A stretch of 64,000 bases of DNA from Thermomonas sp. (GTDB lineage Bacteria; Pseudomonadota; Gammaproteobacteria; Xanthomonadales; Xanthomonadaceae), in contig JAIMKJ010000002.1 of the NCBI GenBank assembly GCA_020692565.1, forward strand, positions 28,337 to 92,336, written 5' to 3'. Numbering within the stretch: position 1 is the stretch's first letter; each line of letters opens with the position of its first letter. Under the pieces are notes generated by a model, which was not told the DNA's origin, did not search any database, and saw only the letters and a list, made by a program, of their open reading frames with translations. Of this stretch, positions 17,282 to 27,165 are shown one piece after another. The translations under genes were made by a program, and so were the position numbers.

Positions 17282-17854
17282 ATGGATTCCGTGCAGAGCA
17301 TGTCATCACCTTCATCCTCGCATCGGCATCTGTTCGCGATGGTGTTCGCCGACGCCGGTACGCATGCGTTCGCGACCCTGCCGCCGTGCGTGCGCGCAGT
17401 GCACGACGGCAGCGGTCGTTGGCGCGGCGAGGCCACGGTCGAACGCGGGCATGGCGCGCTGTCGCGGCTGTGCGCGTGGCTCACGCGATTGCCGCCCGAG
17501 GGCGCGCATCCGGTCGTGGTCGATATCGTGAGCGCGGAGGATGGCGAACGCTGGACCCGGCGTTACGGCGCTTCGCATGCGATGCCATCGCGGCTCTGGC
17601 TTGCCCGCGGCGCGCTGCACGAGCGGCTTGGGCCGATCGTGCTGCGTTATCGGATGACGGTCGAGAAGGGCGCGATCGTCTGGCGCGTGGCCGGCATCCG
17701 CATCTTCGGTCTGTTGCCGCTGTACCCGGGCTGGTTCGCGGGCGTGCAAGCGCGCGAATCCGGCGACGATGGGCGCTATCGTTTCGATGTGCGCGCGCGT
17801 CTGCCGGGAATCGGCCTGCTGGTGCATTACCGCGGTTGGCTGGAGCCGGCATGA
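17282..17854 (+). CDS. DUF4166 domain protein
   Basis: This 190-residue protein has the DUF4166 pattern: WRGEATVERGHGALSRLCAW near the start, then PPEGAHPVVVDI, WTRRYG, and a C-terminal part rich in hydrophobic residues (FGLLPLYPGWFAGVQARES). The function is unknown. There is no clear signal peptide. The start could also be the in-frame ATG at 17300. It overlaps the DCC gene by four bases (ATGA), so the two proteins are probably made together. Confidence 0.85.
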   Translation: MDSVQSMSSPSSSHRHLFAMVFADAGTHAFATLPPCVRAVHDGSGRWRGEATVERGHGALSRLCAWLTRLPPEGAHPVVVDIVSAEDGERWTRRYGASHAMPSRLWLARGALHERLGPIVLRYRMTVEKGAIVWRVAGIRIFGLLPLYPGWFAGVQARESGDDGRYRFDVRARLPGIGLLVHYRGWLEPA

Positions 17855-18321
17855 GCGCGGCTCGCGACAACGGGAAGATCGACGACCTGTCCTCCATGCC
17901 ACGCGCAGTGATCGTGTTCGACGGCGTCTGCGTGCTCTGCAACGGCTGGGTGCGTTTTCTGCTGCGGCACGACCGTCGCGAGCGCTATCGCTTCGCCGCG
18001 ATGCAGGGCGCGCAAGGTCGCGCGCTGCTGGTCGCGAATGGGCTGGATCCCGACGACCCCGTGTCGTTCCTGTTGATCGAATACGATCGGGTCGAACACG
18101 GCTCGAGCCTGCCGCCGCGCGTCTCCACCGATACCGATGCCATGCGCCGCGTGCTGACGGGCCTGGGTGGCGTGTGGCGCATCGCGGGACTGTCGGCGCT
18201 GTTGCCGCAACGCCTCCGCAATCCGCTGTACCGCATGATCGCGCGCAACCGCTATCGCTGGTTCGGTCGCCACGACGCCTGCCCGCTGCCCGACCCGATG
18301 CAGGCGCATCGATTCCTGTAG
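17851..18321 (+). CDS. DCC family thiol-disulfide oxidoreductase-like protein
   Basis: This 156-residue protein is named for its conserved motif FDGVCVLCNGW, where Asp24, Cys27 and Cys30 form the DxxC-xxC signature. DCC proteins are predicted to be thioredoxin-like redox proteins, but few have been characterised. The internal RFAAMQGAQGRALL and C-terminal LRNPLYRMIARNRYRWFGR also match the family. It is translationally coupled to the DUF4166 gene. It is followed by about 140 bases without a gene and then the clpB promoter. Confidence 0.9.
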   Translation: MSAARDNGKIDDLSSMPRAVIVFDGVCVLCNGWVRFLLRHDRRERYRFAAMQGAQGRALLVANGLDPDDPVSFLLIEYDRVEHGSSLPPRVSTDTDAMRRVLTGLGGVWRIAGLSALLPQRLRNPLYRMIARNRYRWFGRHDACPLPDPMQAHRFL

Positions 18322-18463
18322 CTGAATGGCGCTCCGTGCGTTGCCATCAGATGACATGCGGCAGATGTCGCTGAAAATCGACCCGAAGTTCAAGGAAGCG
18401 AAGGACGCGCTGGCGGCGCTTTGATCCGCGCGGCGGGGCAGGGCGTTACCGGGGGCGGGCAGG

Positions 18464-18491
18464 CTTGAATCGCGCGGCGGCGACCTCACTT
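18464..18491 (+). promoter_or_regulatory. Sigma-32 (heat shock)-like promoter of clpB
   Basis: CTTGAAT (18464-18470) is followed after 13 bases by CCTCACTT (18484-18491), close to the RpoH consensus CTTGAAA and CCCCATnT. It lies 57 bases before the clpB start, and clpB is a classical RpoH target. Confidence 0.6.
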
Positions 18492-18547
18492 CCGAAGCAT
18501 CGCGGCATCGCCGCCCTGTTTCTGCCGACCTTTCCCGGAGTCCGCCC

Positions 18548-21148
18548 ATGCGCATGGACAAACTCACCTCGCGTTTCCAGCAGGCCATCGCCGACGCACA
18601 GTCGCTGGCCGTGGGGCGCGATCACAACGTCATCGAACCCGTTCACCTGCTGGTCGCCCTGCTCGACCAGCAGGGTGGCGGCACCCGTCCCCTGCTCGCG
18701 CAGTCCGGCGTCAATGTGCCGCTGCTGCGCGAGCGCCTGGGCGAAACTCTCGAAAAACTGCCGAAAGTGTCCGGGCAAGCGGGCAGCGTCAACGTCGGCA
18801 ACGACCTCGCGCGTCTGCTCAACGTCACCGACAAGCTCGCACAGCAGCGCGGCGACGGCTTCATCGCCAGCGAACTGTTCGTGCTGGCGACGCTTGACGA
18901 CGGCGGCGACACCGGCCGCGCGCTGAAGGCGGCCGGGGCGAACAGGCAGAAACTCGAAGCGGCCATCGACGCGATGCGCGGCGGCGAGAAAGTGCAGAGC
19001 GAAAACGCCGAAGAGCAGCGCCAGGCGCTGGAGAAATACACCGTCGACCTGACCGCGCGCGCGGAATCCGGAAAGCTCGATCCGGTGATCGGCCGCGACG
19101 AGGAGATCCGCCGCACCGTCCAGGTACTGCAGCGGCGGACCAAGAACAATCCGGTGCTGATCGGCGAGCCCGGCGTGGGCAAGACCGCGATCGTCGAAGG
19201 CCTCGCGCAGCGCATCGTCAACGGCGAAGTGCCGGAAGGCCTGAAGGGCAAGCGCGTGTTGTCGCTGGACATGGGCGCGCTGATCGCCGGCGCCAAATTC
19301 CGCGGCGAATTCGAGGAACGCCTGAAAGCGGTGTTGAACGATCTTGCCAAGAACGAGGGCCAGATCATTCTGTTCATCGACGAACTGCATACGATGGTCG
19401 GCGCGGGCAAGGCCGAAGGTTCGATGGACGCCGGCAACATGCTGAAACCGGCGCTGGCGCGCGGCGAGCTGCACTGCATCGGCGCGACCACGCTGGACGA
19501 ATATCGCAAGTACGTCGAGAAGGACGCCGCCCTCGAACGGCGCTTCCAGAAAGTGTTCGTCGGCGAACCCAGCGTCGAGGACACCATCGCGATCCTGCGC
19601 GGGCTCAAGGAAAAATACGCGGTGCATCACGGCGTCGAGATCACCGATCCGGCGATCGTCGCGGCGGCCACGCTGTCGCATCGCTACATCGCGGATCGGC
19701 AACTGCCCGACAAGGCCATCGACCTGATGGACGAGGCCGCGTCGCGCATCCGCATGGAGATCGACAGCAAGCCGGAAGAACTCGACCGCAAGGAACGCCG
19801 GCTGATCCAGCTCAAGATCCAGCGCGAGGCGCTGAAGAAGGAGAAGGACGACGCGTCGAAGCAGCGACTGGCCGATCTGGAAGCGGAAATCGCCACGCTC
19901 GAACGCGCATTCAACGATCTGGAGGAAATCTGGAAAGCCGAGAAAGCGGTCGTGCAGGGCACGACGAAGCTCAAGGAACAGATCGAAGCCGCCAAGCTCG
20001 AACTGGAATCGGCGCAGCGCAAGCAGGATTTCGCGAAGATGAGCGAGATCCAGTACGGCAGGATTCCCGAGCTGGAAAAACAACTGAAGGCCGCGCAGGA
20101 AGCCGAAACCCAGGGCTTCACGCTGCTGCAGGACAAGGTGACCGAAGAAGAGATCGCCGAAGTCGTGTCGCGCTGGACCGGGATTCCGGTCAGCAAGATG
20201 CTGGAAGGCGAGCGCGACAAGCTGCTGAAGATGGAACAACTGCTGGGCGCGCGCGTGGTCGGGCAGGCCGAGGCGATCAAGGTCGTCTCCGATGCGGTGC
20301 GTCGCACGCGCGCGGGCCTGAGCGATCCGGATCGTCCGAGCGGCTCGTTCCTGTTCCTCGGCCCCACTGGCGTCGGCAAGACCGAACTGTGCAAGGCGTT
20401 GGCGGAATTCCTGTTCGACTCGAACGACGCGATGGTGCGCATCGACATGAGCGAGTTCATGGAGAAGCACGCGGTGAGCCGTCTGGTCGGCGCGCCTCCG
20501 GGTTATGTCGGCTACGAAGAGGGCGGCTATCTCACCGAAGCGGTGCGCCGTCGCCCGTACAGCGTGATCCTGCTCGACGAGGTGGAGAAAGCGCATCCGG
20601 ACGTGTTCAACATCCTGCTGCAGGTGCTCGACGACGGCCGGCTCACCGACGGCCAGGGCCGCACCGTGGACTTCCGCAATGCGGTGATCGTGATGACGTC
20701 CAATCTCGGCTCGCAGATGATCCAGGACACGTTCATCGACAGCGGGTCGGACGATGATTCCGCCGAGAGCTACACCAAGATGAAGGCGGCGGTGATGGGC
20801 GTGGTGCAGGCGCACTTCCGTCCGGAATTCATCAATCGGCTCGACGACATCGTGGTGTTCCATCCGCTGGACAAGGCGCAGATCCGCAACATCGCGAAAA
20901 TCCAGCTGCGCGGTCTGGAAAAGCGCCTGGCCGAACGCGGTATCCGCATCGTACTTTCGGACAGGGCTTTCGATCTGCTCGGCAACGTCGGCTTCGATCC
21001 GGTGTACGGCGCGCGTCCGCTGAAGCGTGCGGTACAACAATTGCTCGAAAACCCGCTGGCGCAGCAGATCCTCGGCGGCGAATACGCCAATGGCGATCTC
21101 ATCCGCGTCGATGCCGATGCCGGGAAACTGGTGTTCGCCAAAGCGTGA
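18548..21148 (+). CDS. clpB: ATP-dependent disaggregase ClpB
   Basis: ClpB (866 residues, usual length about 860) is a hexameric AAA+ chaperone that with DnaK extracts proteins from aggregates. The N-domain begins [18 protein letters not shown]. Nucleotide domain 1 has Walker [14 protein letters not shown] and Walker [15 protein letters not shown]. The long coiled-coil middle domain runs through about [20 protein letters not shown] to the [10 protein letters not shown] region. Nucleotide domain 2 has [19 protein letters not shown] and [14 protein letters not shown]. The middle domain separates it from ClpA and ClpC. A heat-shock promoter precedes it. Confidence 0.97.
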   Translation: MRMDKLTSRFQQAIADAQSLAVGRDHNVIEPVHLLVALLDQQGGGTRPLLAQSGVNVPLLRERLGETLEKLPKVSGQAGSVNVGNDLARLLNVTDKLAQQRGDGFIASELFVLATLDDGGDTGRALKAAGANRQKLEAAIDAMRGGEKVQSENAEEQRQALEKYTVDLTARAESGKLDPVIGRDEEIRRTVQVLQRRTKNNPVLIGEPGVGKTAIVEGLAQRIVNGEVPEGLKGKRVLSLDMGALIAGAKFRGEFEERLKAVLNDLAKNEGQIILFIDELHTMVGAGKAEGSMDAGNMLKPALARGELHCIGATTLDEYRKYVEKDAALERRFQKVFVGEPSVEDTIAILRGLKEKYAVHHGVEITDPAIVAAATLSHRYIADRQLPDKAIDLMDEAASRIRMEIDSKPEELDRKERRLIQLKIQREALKKEKDDASKQRLADLEAEIATLERAFNDLEEIWKAEKAVVQGTTKLKEQIEAAKLELESAQRKQDFAKMSEIQYGRIPELEKQLKAAQEAETQGFTLLQDKVTEEEIAEVVSRWTGIPVSKMLEGERDKLLKMEQLLGARVVGQAEAIKVVSDAVRRTRAGLSDPDRPSGSFLFLGPTGVGKTELCKALAEFLFDSNDAMVRIDMSEFMEKHAVSRLVGAPPGYVGYEEGGYLTEAVRRRPYSVILLDEVEKAHPDVFNILLQVLDDGRLTDGQGRTVDFRNAVIVMTSNLGSQMIQDTFIDSGSDDDSAESYTKMKAAVMGVVQAHFRPEFINRLDDIVVFHPLDKAQIRNIAKIQLRGLEKRLAERGIRIVLSDRAFDLLGNVGFDPVYGARPLKRAVQQLLENPLAQQILGGEYANGDLIRVDADAGKLVFAKA

Positions 21149-21194
21149 TCCGTCGCGCCGAGGTTATTCGCGGCACCGGCACGATGTGAGGATG

Positions 21195-21881
21195 TCAGCC
21201 CGGCGTCGCGCCCGGACCCGCGCCGTTTTCGAGCGCGGCGACCCGCGCCTCCAGCGCCTCGATGCGCGCCAGGAGGGCTTCCGTGACATCGCTGTCCTGC
21301 GGGCGGGAGTTCGTTTCTGCGCTGCGTTCGGGCATCGCCGGTTCGCCGCAGAACAGATGCGCGTAGCGGTCCTCGCGCTGGCCGCTGCCGCGGGGCAGGC
21401 GGCGGATCATCGGCGGCTCGCGTTCGGCCAGGCGTTCCAGCGTGTGCCGGACATCGTCGAGATCGGCGAAACGGTGCTGGCGTTCGCTGCGCGCCAGCAG
21501 TTCGTGCAGGGTCTGCGGGCCGCGCAGGAACAGCAGCGACAGCAGGCAGGTCTGTGCCGGCGTGAGGTCGAGCACACGTTCGACGCGATGCAGGTAACGC
21601 TCGCTGCGGGCGCCGTACTCGGATTTCACCAGGCCGCGTACTTCCAGTTGCCGCAGCGCATGGCCGACATCGCCGGCGTTGAGGCTCATGGTCGGCTCGC
21701 GGGCGGTCTTCTGGTTGCAGGCGAGCACGACGTTGTTGAGCGTGAGCGGATAGACATCCGGCGTGGTTGCGGCCTTTTCGATCAGGCTGCCGAGGATGCG
21801 CGTTTCCATCGGCGTGAGCTGCGGCGGCAGGCCGGCCTGTGCGGGAGCGTCGTCGATGCTGTCGATGGATGTTCCTGACAT
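21195..21881 (-). CDS. YceH/UPF0502 (DUF480) family protein
   Basis: This 228-residue protein belongs to the YceH family of unknown function. It shows LTPMETRILGSLIEKAATTPD, YPLTLNNVVLACNQKTAREP and DLTPAQTCLLSLLFLRGPQT, two winged-helix-like repeats suggesting DNA or RNA contact. The C-terminus ends in a coiled coil (LLARIEALEARVAALE). The start at 21881 is chosen for AGGGA nine bases upstream, rather than the in-frame ATG at 21902. It is convergent with clpB. Confidence 0.9.
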   Translation of the reverse strand: MSGTSIDSIDDAPAQAGLPPQLTPMETRILGSLIEKAATTPDVYPLTLNNVVLACNQKTAREPTMSLNAGDVGHALRQLEVRGLVKSEYGARSERYLHRVERVLDLTPAQTCLLSLLFLRGPQTLHELLARSERQHRFADLDDVRHTLERLAEREPPMIRRLPRGSGQREDRYAHLFCGEPAMPERSAETNSRPQDSDVTEALLARIEALEARVAALENGAGPGATPG

Positions 21882-22042
21882 GAGTGTTCCCTGCTGCGGC
21901 ATGATGCGGATTGCATGATTCTAGCGGGGATCCTGCACGACCCGGGGCTTGCGTCATGGTTCATCCTTTCCGGTGCAAGCTTGGCCCTGACCCGCCGGGA
22001 CGGTCGCAGCGCAGTTCCGGCCCACGCATGAGGAGAGCACAG

Positions 22043-22525
22043 ATGAAGACAACGATGCGCAAGAATCCGACCTGCAAACAGGGACGCATGTCCCGCAAGG
22101 CCATGTTCCGCGGCCTCGCGCTGTGTCTGGCGCTGGTGGCCGCCCCGTCGGCGATGGCCGGCGATCTCACCTGCAAGATGACCTACAACCTCACCGGCTG
22201 GTCGGTGTTCTACAAGACCGCTTCGGGCACCGGTAATATCACCTGCGACAACGGCAAGAGCATGGCGGTGAAGATCGAAACCAAGGGCGGTGGCCTTTCG
22301 TTCGGCAAATACAAGATCCGCAACGGTTTCGGCCAGTTCGCCAACGTCAACGACATCCGCGAGGTGCTCGGCAGCTACGCCACCGCCGAAGCGCACGCCG
22401 CCGCCGAGAAGAGCGCATCCGCGCAGGCGATGACCAACGGCGATGTGTCGCTGTCGCTGGCGGGCAAGGGCGAGGGTTGGTCGCTCGGCGTGGCCTTCAG
22501 CAAGTTCACCATCAAGGCGAGATGA
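22043..22525 (+). CDS. Secreted protein of unknown function
   Basis: This 160-residue protein starts at an ATG with AGGAG upstream and carries an N-terminal extension followed by a signal peptide (FRGLALCLALVAAPSAMAG). The mature part has two cysteines (LTCKMTYN, NITCDNGK), many Gly and Ser, and a predicted beta-rich pattern (WSVFYKTASGTG, SLSLAGKGEGWSLGVAF), as in small periplasmic or outer-membrane beta-barrel proteins. I do not recognise the family. It is a single-gene unit with a strong terminator downstream. Confidence 0.72.
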   Translation: MKTTMRKNPTCKQGRMSRKAMFRGLALCLALVAAPSAMAGDLTCKMTYNLTGWSVFYKTASGTGNITCDNGKSMAVKIETKGGGLSFGKYKIRNGFGQFANVNDIREVLGSYATAEAHAAAEKSASAQAMTNGDVSLSLAGKGEGWSLGVAFSKFTIKAR

Positions 22526-22619
22526 TCGGCGTCTGTCGCGGGCGGTATGGGTTTCCAGGTCGAAACTCCGGTCCTGGCCCGATGCCATCGGGTTAAATCC
22601 GGAAATCCGATGTGGTGAC

Positions 22620-22650
22620 AGAAGGGGCGTCTAGAAGACGCCCCTTCTTT
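22620..22650. terminator. Terminator between the secreted protein gene and the antiporter gene
   Basis: A perfect 13-bp stem (AGAAGGGGCGTCT pairing with AGACGCCCCTTCT, 3-base loop) lies between two convergent genes. Only a short T stretch follows on the plus strand, so termination may be partly Rho-assisted. Confidence 0.8.
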
Positions 22651-22726
22651 GTGTGTCATCTTGTGCGTCATCGGCAGCCTTGATCGGCTGGCCTCGGGCC
22701 TCGACCGGCGTGCTGTCTGGGCCCGA

Positions 22727-24382
22727 TCAGGTCGACTGCTGCGGTCGCAGGATCCGGTACGGCGGTGCCGACATCACCATCTCGGTCAACGAATGCGCCA
22801 GCGCGTATTCGGCGAGGATCGCCGCATCGGCGCCGCGTTCGAGCAGATGCTTTACGCCAGCGTCGCTGTGCGCGCGCGCCAGCACCGGAATGGGCGCTGC
22901 GCCCTGTTTGAGCCGCTTCGCGACCTTGCCGGCTTCCAGCGGATCGGGAATGGTCAGCACCGCCAGCGCCGCGCGTTCGGGCATCGCTTCTTCGAGCACG
23001 TCGTCGTCGGCGGCATTGCCGCGGATCGCGCGATAGCCGGCCGCACGCGCGGTCTCGATGCGCTCGCTGTCGCTGTCGATCACCACGAACGGCACCTCCG
23101 CGCGCGTCAGCAGTTCGGCGAGTTTGATGCCGACCCGGCCATAGCCGATCAGCAGGACGTGGCGCATCGGCAGCGGCGCCGGCGCGTCGGCGGCGGACTT
23201 GGCTTCGGCGCGCGCGCGGCGGCGCGCCAGCACCGCAAAGATCAGCGGGTTGAGCATGATCGAGAGGATCGCACCGGCCAGCACCAGGTCGCGGGCCTCC
23301 GGCGTCATCAGTTCCAGCGACACACCCAAGCCGATCAGGATGAACGAGAATTCGCCGATCTGGGCCAGGCTGGCGGCGATGGTCAGTGCGATCTCGTTGG
23401 ATTTTCCGAGCATCCGCACCACCGCCCAGGCTGCCAGCGATTTGCCGACCATGATAATCGCCAGAGTCTCCAGGACTTCCAGCGGATGTTCGATCAGGAT
23501 CGCCGGATCGAACAGCATGCCGACCGAGACGAAGAACAGCACCGCGAACGCATCGCGCAGCGGCAGTGAATCCTCGGCTGCCTTATGGCCGTGCGGCGAT
23601 TCGTTGAGCAGCATGCCGGCGAAGAACGCGCCGAGCGCGAACGACACGCCGAACAATGCTGCCGCGCCGAAGGCGATGCCCATCGCGCAGGCCAGCACGC
23701 ACAGGGTGAACAACTCGCGAGAACCGGTGCCGGCCACGCGTTCCAGTATCCAGGGCAGTAAGCGGCGGCCGACGATCAGCATCAGCGCGACGAAGGCGCC
23801 GACCTTGGCAGAGGTCGCGAGCAATGCGATGCCGAGTCCGCCCTCGGCTTCGTCGCCGGCGCTGCCGGCGAGCGCGGGCACCAGCACCAGCGCCAGCACC
23901 ATCGCCAGGTCCTCGACGATCAGCCAGCCGATCGCGATCCGTCCGCGATCGCTGTCGAGCATGCGTCCGCTCTCCAGTGCGCGCAGCAGCACCACGGTGC
24001 TGGCGACCGACAGCGCAAGGCCGAAGATGATGCTCTGCGCATGCGGCCAGCCGAGGCGCCAGCCCAGAAACCAGCCCATCGCGGTAGCGACGGTCATCTG
24101 CACGATCGCGCCGGGCACGGCGATATAGCGCACCGCGATGAGGTCGCGCATCGAGAAATGCAGGCCGACGCCGAACATCAGCAGGATCACGCCGATTTCG
24201 GCGAGCTGCGGGGCGAGGGTCTGATCGCCCACGAAGCCGGGCGTATGCGGGCCGACCAGCACGCCGGCCAGCAGATAGCCGACGATGGGGGACAGTCGCA
24301 GGCGCTGCGCCAGCAGACCGAACACGAAGGCCAGCACGAAGCCGACACAGAGAATTGCTATGAGAGAAGTGTGATGTGGCAT
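22727..24382 (-). CDS. CPA2-family K+/H+ (cation/proton) antiporter, YbaL/KefC type
   Basis: This 551-residue inner-membrane protein has about 12 transmembrane segments (from LIAILCVGFVLAFVFGLLA to ILSIMLNPLIFAVLA) and a C-terminal TrkA-N Rossmann domain (HVLLIGYGRVGIKLAELL). GYLLAGVLVGPHTPG, FGVSFALGAFFAGMLLNES and ASLAQIGEFSFILIGLG are hallmarks of the CPA2 family. The nucleotide-binding domain probably gates potassium or proton flux. YbaL is the closest type, because there is no kefF or kefG partner nearby. The start at 24382 gives MPHHTSLIAILCVGF. Confidence 0.9.
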   Translation of the reverse strand: MPHHTSLIAILCVGFVLAFVFGLLAQRLRLSPIVGYLLAGVLVGPHTPGFVGDQTLAPQLAEIGVILLMFGVGLHFSMRDLIAVRYIAVPGAIVQMTVATAMGWFLGWRLGWPHAQSIIFGLALSVASTVVLLRALESGRMLDSDRGRIAIGWLIVEDLAMVLALVLVPALAGSAGDEAEGGLGIALLATSAKVGAFVALMLIVGRRLLPWILERVAGTGSRELFTLCVLACAMGIAFGAAALFGVSFALGAFFAGMLLNESPHGHKAAEDSLPLRDAFAVLFFVSVGMLFDPAILIEHPLEVLETLAIIMVGKSLAAWAVVRMLGKSNEIALTIAASLAQIGEFSFILIGLGVSLELMTPEARDLVLAGAILSIMLNPLIFAVLARRRARAEAKSAADAPAPLPMRHVLLIGYGRVGIKLAELLTRAEVPFVVIDSDSERIETARAAGYRAIRGNAADDDVLEEAMPERAALAVLTIPDPLEAGKVAKRLKQGAAPIPVLARAHSDAGVKHLLERGADAAILAEYALAHSLTEMVMSAPPYRILRPQQST

Positions 24383-24444
24383 GCGGACAATATACGCGAT
24401 CCTTGCAGCGCGCTCAGTTACGGAACCGTGATGTCCCATTCGCG

Positions 24445-24474
24445 ACAGGGGTCCGGCATGCGCCGGACCCCTGT
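24445..24474. repeat. 13-bp inverted repeat between TonB receptor and antiporter genes
   Basis: ACAGGGGTCCGGC and GCCGGACCCCTGT form a perfect 13-bp stem with a 4-base loop. It lies downstream of the receptor gene and upstream of the antiporter gene on the minus strand. It has no T-run on that strand, so it may act as a transcript-stabilising hairpin or weak terminator. Confidence 0.6.
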
Positions 24475-24554
24475 TTACAAGGCTTTTGAGGACGGGGCGA
24501 TCAGCCCGGCCGCTTCCGGGGCTTTCCCTTCGCGGCGTGCGGAGAATGCCGGGT

Positions 24555-24583
24555 CGCGGCGCCGGAGCATGCCCGGCGCCGCG
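24555..24583 (-). terminator. Hairpin just after the TonB-dependent receptor gene
   Basis: CGCGGCGCCGG and CCGGCGCCGCG form a perfect 11-bp GC stem with a 7-base loop about 20 bases after the receptor stop codon. No U-rich tail follows, so this is only a likely transcript end. Confidence 0.45.
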
Positions 24584-24600
24584 TCGTCATCGATCCGCGA

Positions 24601-27033
24601 TCACCATTTGTAGCCGATGCGTCCATAAACGTACGCGCCGTTGAAACCATTCGGCGAGCTCGCGCTGTAGGGTAGTTGGCCGTTGGTCGAGTTGGCGAAC
24701 AGCACTTCGTCGGGATAATCGTTCAGCACGTTGTCGGCGCCGAGCGTGAAGTCCCAGTTGCCCAGCGCGTAGCTGCCGGACAGGTCCAGCGTCCACTGCG
24801 GGTCGAAGGTCTGGTCGCGCGAGGTGTCGGCCGGGTTGTTGCCGAACAGCACGCTGAACTCGCCGTAGCGGGTGGCGTTCGCGCCGAAGCGCCATGCGCC
24901 GACGTTGTAGAGGCCGCCGAGCTGGAACTTGTCGCGCGGCGCGCCCACGGTGAGGCGGCCCACTTCCACGCGGCCGATGCGCACTGCGGTCGGATCGATC
25001 GCGGTCAATGCCGCGGGATTCGGCGCGATGCGTTCGACCGTGGTCTTGTTGTAGTTGTAGCCGGCGGTGAGGTCGAGCTTGCCGTTGCCGAGTGCCCAGC
25101 GATAGGTGCCGATGATGTCGACGCCCTTGGTGCTGGTGTCGATGGCGTTGGTGAAGTAGCGGCCGCCGCCCAGCGACGGATCCACGTTCAGCCGCAGATA
25201 ATCGCGCACCGCGGTGGACGTGAGGTTCTCCGACAGCATGATCCGGTCGTCGATATCGATGCGGTAGGCATCGACGGTGACGTACAGATTCTCGACCGGC
25301 TGCAGCACCAGGCCGAGACTGAGGTTCTTCGATTCCTCGGCCTTCAGCTGTTCGGCGCCGAGCGCGATCGCGGCCGAATCGTTGACGCGGAAGGTGCGGA
25401 TGTCGAACGGTACGCCGCCGATGAAGTTGGTGGCGGTGGAGCGGAAGAACTGCTGCTGCAGCGAGGGGGCGCGGAAGCCGGTGGACACCGTGCCGCGCAG
25501 CGCGACGCTGTCGTTGAAGGCATAGCGCGCCGAGACCTTGCCCGAGGTAGTGCTGCCGAAGTCGCTGTATTCCTCGCTGCGCACCGAGAGGCCGAGGTTG
25601 AACTTCTCGGTCACGTCGGCTTCCAGGTCGAGGTAGGCGGCGTAGCTTTCGCGGTCGAAATCGCCGGCGTCGCCCGGCTGGAAGCCCGGAAAGACCTGCG
25701 AGCCCGAGGGCGTGGGCGTGCCCGGCGGAATCGGCGGCAGCAGCTCGCCGCCGTTGATGTAGGACGCAAGCTCGCCGGCGGTCTGCTGGAAGTCTTCGCC
25801 GCGCCATTCCAGGCCCCAGGCGACATTCAACGGCGACGACAGCCCGTCCACGTCGAAGCCGCGGCTCACGTCGAGATTCAGCACGTGCTGGGTGATTTCC
25901 AGTGCGCCTGCGTCGAAATTCCGCTGGGAGGTCGGGCCGATGCTGCGGTTGAGGCTGTTTTCCACGCCGAAGCTCAGATCGTTGTTGCCGTAGTTGTAGC
26001 TGAGGTCGACATCCCACTCGAGCACGGTGAGGCCGCGCAGGCCGGCGACGAACGCGCGGTCTTCGGCGATGTTGCGGATCTGCGGCAGGAAGCCGTCCGG
26101 ATAGATCGCCGGGATGTTGCGGCTGTCCAGTGCGGTGCGGAAGAAACCGTTCGACAGCGCGTCGCGACGGCTGGCGTTGGCGAAACCGTAGAAGCTCAGC
26201 GCATCGTTGACGAAGACTTCGGCATTCGCCGAGAACGCGTACTGCTCCACTTCCGGGTCGCCGTAGCGCTGCACCACCGCGCCCGGCGGCGGGGCGGTGG
26301 CTGGGCGTACGGTCACGCCCGGCGCCAGCACGTAGGGACGCGCACGGTCGGTCTGGTCCTGATCGCGGGCTTCAGCGGCGAGGTGCAGATAGCCGTGTTC
26401 GCCGAGCTTGAAGCCGGCGTCGCCGGACAACTGCGCGGTCTGGCCGTCGCCGGCACTGTACTGGCCGCCGGTCAGGGCGATGCTGCCGCCGTTGCCGCTG
26501 CCCTTGAGCACGATGTTGATCACGCCGGCGATGGCGTCGGAGCCGTACTGCGCCGAGGCGCCGTCGCGCAGCACTTCGACGCGCTGGATGGCGGACATCG
26601 GAATAGCGTTCAGGTCCACCGGCGAGGCGCCGCGGCCCTGGCTGCCGTTGAGATTGATCAGCGCAGTGGTGTGGCGGCGCTTGCCGTTGACCAGCACCAG
26701 CACCTGGTCGGGCGCGAGGCCGCGCAACTGCGCCGGACGCACCGCGTCGGTGCCGTCGGTGATGGCCGGGCGCGGGAAGTTGAGCGAGGGCAGGGCGCGC
26801 GACAGCGCGGTCGCCAGCTCGGTGGTGCCGGTGGCTTCCAACACCTGCGGGGTGATCACGTCGATCGGCGACGGCGATGAGGCGACGGTGCGGGTCGAGG
26901 TACGGGTGCCGGTCACGACCACGGTTTCGAGGCTGTCTTCGGCGTCCTGGGTGTCGTCGGGGGATTGCGCGAAGGCGGGGCTGGCGGCCAGCGCGACCAG
27001 CAGGCCGAGCGTCAGCGGGTGTCTTTCCATCAT
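24601..27033 (-). CDS. TonB-dependent outer-membrane receptor
   Basis: This 810-residue protein has a signal peptide (MMERHPLTLGLLVALAASPA up to AFAQ), a TonB-box-like region (ETVVVTGTR), a plug domain (VDLNAIPMSAIQRVEVLRDG, GSDAIAGVINIVL) and a 22-strand beta barrel ending in the aromatic C-terminus GYKW. Such receptors import siderophores, cobalamin or sugars with energy from TonB-ExbBD. The plug resembles the large xanthomonad receptor group with ill-defined ligands. No transport operon is adjacent, so the substrate is unknown. The start at 27033 has AGGAGC upstream, and a good promoter precedes it. Confidence 0.93.
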   Translation of the reverse strand: MMERHPLTLGLLVALAASPAFAQSPDDTQDAEDSLETVVVTGTRTSTRTVASSPSPIDVITPQVLEATGTTELATALSRALPSLNFPRPAITDGTDAVRPAQLRGLAPDQVLVLVNGKRRHTTALINLNGSQGRGASPVDLNAIPMSAIQRVEVLRDGASAQYGSDAIAGVINIVLKGSGNGGSIALTGGQYSAGDGQTAQLSGDAGFKLGEHGYLHLAAEARDQDQTDRARPYVLAPGVTVRPATAPPPGAVVQRYGDPEVEQYAFSANAEVFVNDALSFYGFANASRRDALSNGFFRTALDSRNIPAIYPDGFLPQIRNIAEDRAFVAGLRGLTVLEWDVDLSYNYGNNDLSFGVENSLNRSIGPTSQRNFDAGALEITQHVLNLDVSRGFDVDGLSSPLNVAWGLEWRGEDFQQTAGELASYINGGELLPPIPPGTPTPSGSQVFPGFQPGDAGDFDRESYAAYLDLEADVTEKFNLGLSVRSEEYSDFGSTTSGKVSARYAFNDSVALRGTVSTGFRAPSLQQQFFRSTATNFIGGVPFDIRTFRVNDSAAIALGAEQLKAEESKNLSLGLVLQPVENLYVTVDAYRIDIDDRIMLSENLTSTAVRDYLRLNVDPSLGGGRYFTNAIDTSTKGVDIIGTYRWALGNGKLDLTAGYNYNKTTVERIAPNPAALTAIDPTAVRIGRVEVGRLTVGAPRDKFQLGGLYNVGAWRFGANATRYGEFSVLFGNNPADTSRDQTFDPQWTLDLSGSYALGNWDFTLGADNVLNDYPDEVLFANSTNGQLPYSASSPNGFNGAYVYGRIGYKW

Positions 27034-27070
27034 GTTTGAAGCTCCTGAGGGTATAAAAAAACTCGACCGG

Positions 27071-27099
27071 GATTTAACACGCGATCTGGAGGGGGTCAA
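27071..27099 (-). promoter_or_regulatory. Sigma-70 promoter of the TonB-dependent receptor
   Basis: The minus strand has TTGACC (27094-27099) and TAAATC (27071-27076) separated by exactly 17 bases. The predicted start is near 27064. The short leader contains a run of seven T. I saw no clear Fur box. Confidence 0.65.
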
Positions 27100-27165
27100 T
27101 CTCGTCATCGGTATGAAGAGATGGATTTTCGTGGAGACGGCGCCCCGGAACCGGGACGCACAGCG

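Noticed and set aside
18446..21040. An 864-residue open frame opposite clpB
   Set aside because: It is antisense to the unmistakable clpB gene; long antisense frames are expected at this GC content.
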